Assembly: GCF_905404315.1 (NCBI RefSeq)
Contig: NC_066288.1
Span: forward strand, 10,006,501 to 10,070,500
Length of the DNA: 64,000 nt
Direction of reading: 5' to 3'
DNA from: Leptidea sinapis
Lineage: Eukaryota; Arthropoda; Insecta; Lepidoptera; Pieridae
Below, piece by piece: positions 35,352 to 45,382 of this stretch (position 1 is the first letter of the stretch; each line of letters starts with the position of its first letter). The position numbers were made by a program, and so were the translations under genes. Under the pieces are notes generated by a model. The model was given only the letters and a program-made list of their open reading frames with translations, had not been told where the DNA came from and ran no database searches.

Positions 35352-35756
35352 GTTATGGAATAAATAAGTAAATCATTGTGTTTGTTGGATCCATGTACTA
35401 ATTATTACAGTAATCACGACCATCATGCTTACAAAGAATCCTTACACAAACAATAATTCAATCTCTAAAGGTTGATGCATTCAATATAGGATAATTTATA
35501 TTAATATAATTTGCTCTTTATTAGTTTTTTATGAAATATTAAATATTTAAAACGCGTTAACTTTGAACAAGATTCATATATTGGATGCAGCACCTTACAA
35601 ACTAATATGTTTCGTATATTATAGAACTTTTCACGTGCTCTACATTTTCCGAACATAATATGATAGATTCAGTTATTTAATACAAATATTTATAGTGGCG
35701 ATTCAAAAGCGCTTATTTTAAGCCTAATTGAATAAACATTATTTGACTTGACTTGA
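35352..35756 (+). repeat. About 400-bp dispersed repeat, copy 2
   Basis: Colinear with 24890-25308: GTAATCACGACCATCATG, CTCTAAAGGTTGATGCATTC, ATATTGGATGCAGCACCTTA, and the end AAAAGCGCTTATTTTAAGCC then AATAAACATTATTTGAC. It holds a loose inverted repeat (TGCATTCAATATA / ATATATTGGATGCA). Confidence 0.75.
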
Positions 35757-37009
35757 ATAATCCATATCCCTTCGCCTTAGTTAATATAAACTTTTTTATG
35801 AACCCATCCAATTAATGCGAACAGTCAGAGCTGGTGTAGAAACCGATATTACCAATTATATTATTCAGTCACACAATATATAAAAAAATTACAATTTAGG
35901 CCTTATATGTAGGTATCAAAAAACTTATCAGACTTTATTAGACTTAAAAGCTTTTACAATATTATGGTTTTAGGGGAAAGAGTCCAGGAATACTAGAGAA
36001 AACTTGACTATTCGTTGTTAAGTCATATAAAAGATTATTATCAAGTAATTATAAACCAGTTTTTCTGAGATCGTATCTCGAGTCAGAAATAGAATAGTCG
36101 AATAGAAAAGATAAACTTGATCTTAAACATGCAGAGAGAGAAATACAAAAACAGGAATTTAAAAACTAATTTGTGGTGTAGTTCAGAAGCAAAATTAAGA
36201 ACATTGCATGGACAAGAAATTATTTCGTGATTACTTAAAATGCCTCTGTAGATCACTACAAACAAAGAAAATCAAAATTAAAGTAGATTTATTCATTGGG
36301 GTTAAGTCGTAGCATACGTAGTACGTCATGTGCTATGAAGTAAAAAAATTAAAATAAACAGTAAGGTTTATTTTAATTGAAATCCACAAAAAAAAATTAA
36401 GGATTTACTAGATATGCATCCACCCATGCGAGCATTTTATTCATATGTAATCTACCAACGATTGGTGATACATATAATTAAACTTAAGCACTTTACACAA
36501 CCTTAATACAGCTTCCCAAGGAGTAACTTTGCTAAAATTCGTATATAATTAAAAAATATTATATTTGTACTCATCAATTTTAGAAATATGTATAAACGCA
36601 TTTATTTTATATTTTTCCTTATTTCTCTTGAATCGAAACACTTCACTTTTGCTTGGTTTTCAGTTCCTTTCATAAAAAGTGCAAAACTACTTAAATAATA
36701 GTATTATTAAGTAATAATATTGTTATTGCTACCCCAAACATGTTTAATATGCAGTAAAACAAAGACAGTAAAGTGGTGTGTCGTGGTAGAGTTAGGTGAT
36801 GGCCCTTGATGTAGAGAGACATTCGATAAGTCAGGGGCTCTTCACCGAGCAGGGTCAAAGTGTGCAGGTGCTGACGTCACATGCCCCATGCCACGTTCTA
36901 GTCGAGATTAAGTCTTCCTTTATTTCTCGTTTTATATCTTAGACACTATTCTATCACTTCTTTGGTCCATTTCTCACTTACTTCTTATCATGTGTCCAGC
37001 CTATATCAA
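35757..37009. other. AT-rich stretch, nothing recognised
   Basis: A slightly GC-richer patch at 36770-36910 (GGCCCTTGATGTAGAGAGAC). No supported feature. Confidence 0.45.
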
Positions 37010-37540
37010 AATTCAAATTCAAATATTTTTGTACAAATTAGGATGTGACATCACTTATTGAAAGTCAAAAACTACCACCCATTCAAAACAGACCGCCTCA
37101 GACCAGAGAAGAACGGGCGCAAGAAACTCAGTGACATTTTGTTATTTTATAAAAATATGGATTATAATGTAATATCGTACAATAAACATTTATAAATAAG
37201 AGCCTGAGGGTGTTCGCTTCATTCCCAGTCTGTGGTATAATTAAGAAAATCGTTTATGCTATAGTAAACCTTTCCCACACAAACGTTTTTTAACATTTGA
37301 TTTAAATTTCGTAACACATTTGTTTTGTACATTTTCTGGGATTATATTATAGATGCATATACATCGACCAATAAAAGACTTACTAACTCGACTTAACCGA
37401 GTAGTAGGCATTATGATAGTTTCTAGCAAATTCCTCAATGTGCTGATGATCACATATACATTATCAAAGAACTTAAGGTAACGGGTAAGTAAAAAGTTAA
37501 AACTAACGAAAACCGTCTTCAAGCATTTATTCAAAACAAG
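37010..37540 (-). pseudogene. Jockey-like LINE 3' end
   Basis: Minus strand encodes TTRLSRVSKSFIGRCICIYN then IIPENVQNKCVTKFKSNVKK and KRLCGKGLL, followed by the family's 3' UTR (ending AATATTTGAATTTGAATTT). 5'-truncated, as most LINE copies are. Colinear with 23435 and 49804. Confidence 0.85.
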
Positions 37541-37789
37541 CTAATTTGGTAATTACAAAATTATTATGTAAACAAATATAACTTTAATTAATAAAATTCT
37601 AAAATTGGTGTTAATTAGATATAAATTCTCGTACAATTTAATTAATTATGCCCATGTTGCTAGAAATCGAGTAACATAACAAATGAAAAAACTCCTCATT
37701 TTTAGAAGTCGGTAATTTTACAAAAAATATTTGTTTGTTTCTATAGTTCTACCGTATCTATTGTAATTGAAATGATGTGTAAAAAGATG

Positions 37790-37965
37790 AAAATGTAAAT
37801 GTAAGCTTAAAAGTGTGACAGTTTCTTGCAACTTCATCTCATTAGCTCAAGCTCTCCCTTTACGAAGTGGCGGTAAATTCAATAATGAAAAATATTTATT
37901 CTTGACATTCATAAGTGTCATTTCCATGACCTACATGAATAAAGTTATTTTTATTTGATTTGATT
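37790..37965 (+). repeat. Retroposon 3' end (TTGACATTCATAAGTGT family)
   Basis: TTGCAACTTCATCTCATTAG ... CTTGACATTCATAAGTGTCA ... TGAATAAAGTTATTTTTATT. Related pieces lie at 2925-2995 and, reversed, 5050-5215. It ends in an AATAAA-like tail, consistent with a LINE or SINE 3' end. Confidence 0.6.
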
Positions 37966-39078
37966 ACATCTATATTTTCTATCGTATTTAATCGTATAAC
38001 TGACAACAACACATTTGTCGCGTCTACGGAAAAGTAGCCACACAATGAGAGTAGGGGTCACCAGGCAGAAGTGGGTAAACTCGAACAATACTCGACACGA
38101 ACAATTTATTTTCTACATAATTGAGGAAACGTTTAGCCTCTTTGTGCGCTATCGTGAAATTGTGAAAAAAAAAAAACCGCACAAATACGAGCGTCTTGGC
38201 TTTCTATTGTTTCGTTTGTGAATCCAATTACATTTTGTGAGTTTTTGTCTTCACTGAAATCTGAGATCATCTAGCGTTGCCATTGTTTGTGGTTGTTGGC
38301 CGCTCCACCACCCCGCAACCCCGCACCCCTACTACCGTATACCATTTTTACCCAATAACCGTTTATAACAATTGTGACACGTATGAGCATAAAACACATT
38401 TTATTCTATAGAAGAGTTTTTTGACCACAAAGAGTAAAGGACTTTGACATTGCATTCTAAGTGGATTATTCTAATCTTGACTTTAATCTATATATCATAA
38501 AAATATAATGTTGTGTTGATATTAAAATAAATTAATTTATAATATTGTAATAAACTTTTTTGACCAAGACCATGTTTGCATGTTATTGGTAATGGCTTAT
38601 AGGAGATACTTTAAGCTGTTGTAAGACCAAATTTATATTTAATAGCAAATAAATAAATATGGATGGTTGAGTGTGAGTGTTAAGTTATTCGATTCCAATT
38701 TGTTTTCTTCTAATTAATTTCAAATATGTTAGCCATGTTTTGTCTTAAAATAAACACACTTGGAGTTGTTGGTAGAGTAAAAATGCCACCGGTATTTAAA
38801 ATATAATTCGTATAATAACGAGATGGACTGCTTACTTTAACCATAACATCGTTTATAGAAGGCTGTCTCTCTGTCTGTCTTTATAAATCAGTCGTTAGAG
38901 ACAAATAGACAGACTCGATACAGCTCTATATTAATACGACATTAAATTACAATCATATGGCAAGCTGCTTTTAATGTTTAATTTTCAAAATATTTTTTAT
39001 CTAATCGTTATATTATAAAATGTATAAGATAGCTTATCAATAGCTAAATTTATTGTTAAGTCAAGAACTTAATTACTC
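37966..39078. other. AT-rich stretch, nothing recognised
   Basis: A short GC-richer patch at 38290-38340. No frame or family supported. Confidence 0.45.
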
Positions 39079-39364
39079 AGTGTGAGGCTCCTTTACACAG
39101 GATGCCAGCTAGATTATAGGTACCACAACGGCGCCTATTTCTGCCGTGAAGCAGTAATGTTGTAAGCATAACTGTGTTTCGGTCTGAAGGGCGCCGTCGC
39201 TAGTGAAATTACTGGGCAAGTCAGCCTTAACATCTTATGTCCCAAGCGCAATTGTAGTTCCACTCAGACTTTTAGGGTTTTTCAAGAATCCTGAGCGGCA
39301 TTGCCTTATGATGGCCAGGCGTATTACTATCAGCTGTACGTCCAGCTCGTCTAGTCCGTTACAA
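39079..39364 (+). repeat. SINE-like family A, copy 15
   Basis: Forward. The first bases CC and A-tail are degraded. Several small deletions, for example ATTACTATCAGC for the usual ATTACCATCAGC. Confidence 0.9.
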
Positions 39365-39634
39365 ACAAATTCAGGACTGTCAAGTTACACGTTCGATTTA
39401 AAACTCATTGATCAAGACTATGTTTGATATAAACGAAATGTGGTTCGAGTCCCGCCGTAGGGTGCTGCTTAAGTCAGTATTCTTCAATAGATAGTTAGCA
39501 GATATCAACTATATATACAACATACGTAATTTTATGAAAGGTAATATATTTCCTTAATTTCTTAAGAGTAAATGTCAAATGCAATACGTAGCTGGTAATT
39601 GACCACCTTCTGACATTATTCAATTGATTTGAGT

Positions 39635-39740
39635 TTTCTTTAGTGTTAATTCCGCCAATATTTGTCTTTAAACAATTCGACATGTGTTTCTGGCATGAGT
39701 CGGTGTCAGGCAAATATTGGCGGAATTAACATTAAAGAAA
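39635..39740. repeat. Inverted repeat with 30-bp arms
   Basis: Left arm 39635-39664 and right arm 39711-39740 are reverse complements with one mismatch in 30 (arm core TAATTCCGCCAATATTTG), separated by 46 bp. The same arm ends the repeat at 40507-40697. Two ends of that family have therefore been joined tail to tail here, or this is a small hairpin derivative. Confidence 0.8.
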
Positions 39741-39970
39741 TCTGAAATCATTTGGATAATTATAGATTTCCGCAAAGTAACGGCTACTTCAACAAATTTT
39801 CTTTCACCTTCAAACATTATTATAATTACATTCAGGCCTTTCCAAATTAGTATGTGAGATGGACGGTGCAGGAGCGGCCCGACCCCCGGCTGCTCTCCGG
39901 TTCCGTAAATTGGAATTCCTCGCGGAAATGTTAATTGTTTGTCACTTAATTAATGTAATTCTTTCCGCAG

Positions 39971-40024
39971 GCTTCCCGCAAATCAAGTCGCCCTACAGCC
40001 CGACAGCGCAGAATCATCTCTCCG
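39971..40024 (+). CDS. Candidate 54-nt internal exon of a host gene
   Basis: An acceptor-like GTAATTCTTTCCGCAG precedes it and a consensus donor GTGAGT follows. At 54 nt it is a multiple of three, so it could be skipped without a frame change. All three frames are open. The most protein-like reading is FPQIKSPYSPTAQNHLS, with two leading bases and one trailing base (a symmetric phase 1 exon). The exon is about 57 % GC inside AT-rich DNA, and a GC-rich stretch (39860-39935) lies just upstream. I do not recognise the protein. Confidence 0.42.
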
Positions 40025-40089
40025 GTGAGTCCCATATAACTTACTATCTCGTAGCTCCCTCCTTCCTCTGCTATATAATTGTGTATTCA

Positions 40090-40391
40090 TTTTTTTTATT
40101 TTAATGAGTATAAGGAACGAGACAAGCAAGATGTTCAGTTGATCGTATCTGATACGCCTTTCCCATTACAATGCAGTACCACTCAGGATTCTTGTAAAAC
40201 CCAAATGTTCTGAGCGGCATTAGAAATGCGCTCGTCACCTTGAGACAAGATTTTAAGTCTCATTTGCTCAGTAATTTCAGACCGTAACACAGTAATGCTT
40301 ACACATTTCTGCATCACGGCAGAAATAGGCGCCGTTGTGGTAGGTACCCATAATCTAGCCGGTGTCCGGTGCAAAGGAGCCTCCCGCTGGT
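40090..40391 (-). repeat. SINE-like family A, copy 16
   Basis: Full-length, reversed. It contains a duplicated TAGG before TACCCATAATC. It begins only 65 bp after the donor of the candidate exon at 39971-40024. Confidence 0.92.
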
Positions 40392-40506
40392 ATTTATTGA
40401 AAATAAAACATAGCCTGTGTTCCTCGCTGATACTTAAGTGTTGAATTATTTAAATCGATTTAGTTATAAATATTTGACCCTTACAAACAAAATATATATT
40501 ATGACA

Positions 40507-40697
40507 ATCAAATGTCTTCAAGTAAACTTAGCGTGGAAAATTTTGCAAATGTTTTGAGTTTTCTCGGCACGAGACTCAACTTGTGTCTCGTGTCAGAGTT
40601 TGGCGAGTCAACATCTCCTGAGGATGCCTCGTGTAGAGGCAAAACACTTGCCGAATTATTTGAAGACAAATATTGGCGGAATTAACACTCAAGAATA
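40507..40697 (+). repeat. Structured dispersed repeat with hammerhead-like core
   Basis: A block I recognise as recurrent in Lepidoptera: CAAATGTCTTCAAGTAAAC ... CGAGACTCAACTTGTGTCTCG (a 6-bp stem) ... CTGAGGATGCCTC ... GACAAATATTGGCGGAATTA. CTGAGGA at 40618-40624 fits the CUGANGA core of hammerhead ribozymes. The next bases form a 6-bp stem (TGCCTC / GAGGCA) followed by AAAC. The expected G before AAA is missing and no stem I is seen. Shares its end with 39635-39740. Confidence 0.6.
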
Positions 40698-40993
40698 CTC
40701 AAAACATTTTGTGGAAATTTTGATTTAGTCACCTCTACTCTCGCTCACTATCTCTCTCTGTTATGTAGCTGTTTGCCTTTTATGAAATGGCAACTATTTG
40801 GATATATTTATAATACTATGAATAGGAGGTCGTTGACATTAATTTGATAAAAAAAAAATACCGACGGCGAGTTTGATCGTGATTCACCGTCACAAGTATT
40901 ACCAACTCATATTGTATATTAATTGAAGAAACTATATATAGTTAGCACTGTTGATAATAACTCATTAAGATCACTTGTATATAAGTGGTAGCA

Positions 40994-41356
40994 CTTTTTT
41001 TTTATGAAAATAAGGAACGAGACGAACAGGACGTTCAGCTGATGGTAACTGATACACCCTGCCTATTACAATGCAGTGCCGCTCAAGGATTCTTGAAAAA
41101 CCCAAAAATTCTGAGCGGCACCACAATTGCGCTCGACACCTTGAGACTTAAGATGTTAAGTCTCATTTGTACAGTAATTTCACAGCTACGGCGCTCTTCA
41201 AACCGAAACACACTAATGCTTACACACTACTGCACACTACAACGGCGCCTATTTCTGCTGTGAAAGTAGAAATAGGCGCCGTTGTGGTACCCATAATCTA
41301 GCCGGCATCCTGTGCAAAGGACCCTCCCACTGGTTGCAAAGGAGCCTCCCACTGGT
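40994..41356 (-). repeat. SINE-like family A, copy 17, rearranged
   Basis: Reversed. It shows the family's hairpin clearly: GTGCCGCTCA (41076-41085) and TGAGCGGCAC (41112-41121). Two changes are unusual. An 18-bp palindrome (41239-41256 / 41268-41285) has arisen by inverted duplication of ACAACGGCGCCTATTTCT. The terminal 22 bp (41313-41334) are duplicated in tandem (41335-41356). Confidence 0.93.
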
Positions 41357-41581
41357 AACAATGAGATATTGATTCGAAGTTAAGAGATGATCATCTTATA
41401 TTAATGAAACGTTACACGTTTTAGATTTTGGCTCTTATTCTACAATTGACGTTAGAATGTAAACTTTGAATTAATTGCTCAATTGGAATCAATGGATTTG
41501 TATTACATAATACTTATTTATTAAAAAATAAGTCAAATTGATTCAATATTTAATTATTACATAAATAAATATTGAAACAAT

Positions 41582-41800
41582 TTTACACAAATTATCTTGC
41601 CCCAAACTAGGCATAGCCTGTACTTATAGGTGCAGGAAAACGGTATATTTAATACAAAATACTTACTTAAACACATCCATGACTCGGAAACAAACATCCA
41701 TATTCATCATATAAATGTTTGCACCTCCCGTGATTCGAACCCGGGAACTCTAGCTCAGTAGGCAGGGTCACTAACCACTGGGCTATATAGGTCGTCATAT
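41582..41800 (-). repeat. tRNA-derived SINE, reversed copy
   Basis: On the minus strand: TAGCCCAGTGGTTAG (A box), CGGGTTCGAATCACGGG (B box), then ATGAATATGGATGTTTGTTT and the conserved CAGGCTATGCCTAGTTTGGG end. Its head points toward the copy at 42190. Confidence 0.85.
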
Positions 41801-42189
41801 TGCCCAGTGGTTAGTATATATTACTAAGATTCGAACTTCCTGGATTCACTCATGCGTGCGCCGCAGGTCTTTGATATTTGATTTAAGATTACTTTGAAGC
41901 CTAATGTTATGTCATCCGTCACTAGATAATAAATCTGCTTTTCAGTACTTTAAATTTGTTATAGAAAATACTTATTTGTCACATTCATACAATACCAGTT
42001 AATACTTATATGCATTGGAACAAGAGATCAATATAGTCATAGATCGGGTGTTGAAATGCCAAAGGTAGAAATAGATTCGCCAATTTAGAAATGCGATTGA
42101 AGCGTCCACAAGTCATTGGTGACCTTTAACAAGACATAAATGTTTCTCAGCACAGACTCTACTACATACTATCCATATTAGTTTGACAA
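41801..42189. other. Spacer between two opposed SINEs
   Basis: It starts with a second A-box-like piece (TTGCCCAGTGGTTAG) mirroring the SINE head at 41770-41800. The rest is not recognised. Confidence 0.45.
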
Positions 42190-42440
42190 CCGAATATAGC
42201 CGAATGGTTAGTGACCCTGAGTTAAGTTATAGAGGTCCCTGGTTCGAATCTCGGTAGGTGCAATCATTTATATGATGAATATGGATGTTTGTTTCCGAAT
42301 CATGGATGTTTATTTGTATGTATGTATGTTTAAGTAAGTATATTGTATTGAATATATCATTGCCTTGCACCCATAGTACAGGCTATGCCTAGTTTGGGGC
42401 AAGATAATTTGTGTAAGAGTGTGTCAATATTATTATTATT
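42190..42440 (+). repeat. tRNA-derived SINE, forward copy
   Basis: Starts with a tRNA-like head: an A-box-like TAGCCGAATGGTTAG, then 36-37 nt on a B-box GGTTCGAATCTC. The tRNA-unrelated body follows (ATGAATATGGATGTTTGTTT ... CAGGCTATGCCTAGTTTGGG), with a (TTA)n tail near 42430. The copy at 41582-41800 faces it. Confidence 0.82.
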
Positions 42441-45065
42441 ATCATTAGTGGTGATATAAGTACCTAATATGTTACGCCCAACTAACGATACTGCTGATTG
42501 ATATTAATTGTGTTGTTGTGTGTTGTGAGCTTTTTTATAATGTAAATAATATATGTATAATATGATATTAATAATGCGTTGGATTGAATTGCATTTTCAG
42601 CTCTGATTTGTGATAATGTTATGTTCATTTGAGTTCTAATAAAAGTTATGTTCTTAACACGAAGTTGTAACTCTATTACTTATCTGTAAAATTATGTATT
42701 TATATATTATATCGCACAAGTGTTCAGTGGAATGAAGTGGCAGAGCCATTGGTATTCAGGAACTAATAACGAATAATACACACCGCTGATTTAGGAAAGT
42801 GGCTCGAGGTGGCTACAGCCCCGGGCGGGTGGGGAAATACGGGCGACGCGGGGGGGGAGCATGGAAGTGTTCCCTCGTGTGTACGTAACCGACCCCCCCC
42901 CCCCCCAGGCCGACCCGTCCCCGCGCCTCGTCTCACCCCCTCACATACCCTAGCCTTTGTCTCAGTAATGAATCCGGCAAACAGCAAACGTCACCGCGCA
43001 AACTCCGACCAGCTAATGCCATAAATCATAAACCGATCTCCGCACCAGCCAATATTCAGCCTTGAAATAACAGAGTTAGGGTGCTGTTTCACGTGCCGCC
43101 CCCGCTTGTTTATCACATTATTTTGAAGGGGGAGAAAGAATTTGCTTAGGCAGGACGTGAGGTTTTAGAAAATATCCTGTTTGATGCAAATTAGTGAGGT
43201 CGAGAGCGGTACGACACCCTGGCAATGCGCGCTCGGGCCCGTGGTGCCAGTTCCGGCACTCGAATTACTTCATTACCGAAGTTTCTCTATTGATTTTATC
43301 TTACAACTGCAACTTAGGTGCTTATCGCTCTATAAATACACTTCAATTGCATTACTTCCCCATTCTGATTTGACTGAATGCAACTGGAGGCTATTAATGA
43401 GGCACAATAATTAATGACAACTTATTTTTAAACTTGCAAGAAAACTTGCAACAGTTGGTGACATCAAAAGATTACCGTTTCCTGTTTTATTAAATTTTGA
43501 AATGAAATTCTTAAATATAATATGAAAATGTAATAAAATGTAAGTGGTGTTATAAAGACGGATAGATTCATTTGTATTACGTACGAACGACCCTAAATTG
43601 CACAGCAAGCACTCCGCCGTACCATCTGACTGGAAACCAGAGCCGGCAGCCATTTTTAAAAAATTGCCTTCGCCCCGCCATTTATAAGCGGGAATTTCAT
43701 ATTTGGAACACCGCGGGGTGGAATTCGCGATTTGAATTGACATTTCCAGCATCATGGCCGCATTTTTTATTGTTTATAAAACAATAAGAGCCGATGCTCG
43801 CTTCGCTTTTGATTATAAGAAAGCCGCCATTTTTAATTTCAAATTAGGGTCCCACGTGGGGACGTCTTTATTTGCTTATATTATATACTTACATTACATA
43901 TATTGATTTGACAAAGATTTTTCCAATTGGTGACATAGTATGACATTAGTATCTATTGTAACATTTCATGTATCTATTAATGTAATAAGTACTTTGGTAA
44001 TATAAGTTAACCACAGTCCTCGTTGTCATGTGAACTAAGATAATTTTATTATTATTACCAATAATATTCAATGAACGCAATCAATTAGTTGTGAAACATG
44101 ATATTTGGAAGTGATTAACCGCCATGCCGACGTGTTCTATGTTTGTGTAACGTTTGCTTGTGAAGTGTCACAATAAGGTGACATTTTCCACGCGAGTTGC
44201 CAGTTAATAAAACATTATTAACCCGCCTCGACACAACGTTATCTATTACGGGCACACTCGACGGAAACGTAGCTTTTTCTGTCGCCAAATATGTAACAAC
44301 ATTGCTAGTGTGCCGAGCGATCTCAGTCACTATGTTACTGTTGATAGAGCGAGTTGTCGCTTGGGACCGATACTCGGTGTTGGGTTTCACAAGCGCCGCG
44401 CTAAGTGGAGACTTATAATAACAAATGTAGCATTACTCAGCTCGTCAGTTGTGGCGACTGGCGACTGGCGAATGGCAACCGGCGACCGATCTGTGAAGCG
44501 AATTGAATTATCTATTTAACATTTTATTGAATAACAACGATACATACAGGGGAGTGTTATCGGAAACTATAAGCAGAGTTATGTTGATGTAGTATGACGG
44601 GACCGTAGAAGATAACCGTACATGAGCATTGCAGCATTGCTCTATCAAAAAGATGCTCTGTTGAGCTGCTTACGAGAAGGCTTTCTAGTAAAGACCTTGA
44701 GTAATGTGACTCGTCTTTTGATACGTCACTTTCTTAGAACACCTACTGTTTTCTGTGATTAATGAACTATATGATTGTAAATGAAGCGTGAGTTGTCTCA
44801 CTAAATTATATTTAAGAACAACTATCTAAGTTTGCTTTGAACGTACTGTGTGTTGCTAATGTGATTGGATAGGGAGGTAGACTGCCTGTTGTCCAAATAA
44901 ATAATTATATTATACATAAAAATATGTATGTAAAATATGTATTATACTGAGAGGTTAAGACTGAATATTAGCCTACTGGTCGTGTTAAAACTTAAGGCAG
45001 AAATAAGTAACAAAATTGTCGCTTACATTGTCACTAAAGGATTAACACACAAATATATATAAAGT
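42441..45065. other. Gene-free stretch with GC islands and a 7-bp minisatellite
   Basis: Island 1 (42790-43090) includes a C14 run at 42893-42906 then AG. Island 2 (43600-43860) includes GCCATTTATAAGCGGGAATT. 44454-44488 holds five 7-bp units of the type GCGACTG. None belongs to a repeat family seen here. Enhancer-like non-coding elements are one reading. A 114-codon minus-strand frame at 43411-43755 looks like chance. Confidence 0.4.
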
Positions 45066-45382
45066 TTTTATTTTTAAATGACAATAAGGGATGAGACGAG
45101 CAGGACGTTCAGATGATGGTAATTGATACGCCCTGCCCATTACGACGCAGTGCCGCTCAGTATTCTTAAAAAATCCAAAAATTCTGAGTGGCTCTACAAC
45201 TGCGCTCGTCACCTTGAGACATAAGATGTTATTTCTTATTTGCCCAGTAATTTAAATAGCTACGGCGCCCTTTAGACCCAAACACAGCAACACTTACACA
45301 TTACTGCTTTGAGGCAGAAATAGGCGCCGTTGTGTTACCCATGATCTAGCCGTCACCCTGTGCAAAGGTGCCTCCCACTGGT
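45066..45382 (-). repeat. SINE-like family A, copy 18
   Basis: Full-length, reversed, ending AAAGGTGCCTCCCACTGGT. A 3' target duplication is not evident. Confidence 0.92.

Noticed and set aside
39428..39465. B-box-like GGTTCGAGTCCCGCC
   Set aside because: No A box at the right distance and no SINE body recognised after it.
43411..43755. 114-codon minus-strand frame
   Set aside because: No domain, low-complexity AT-rich codons in the second half, and no splice or start context. It lies over a GC island that looks non-coding.
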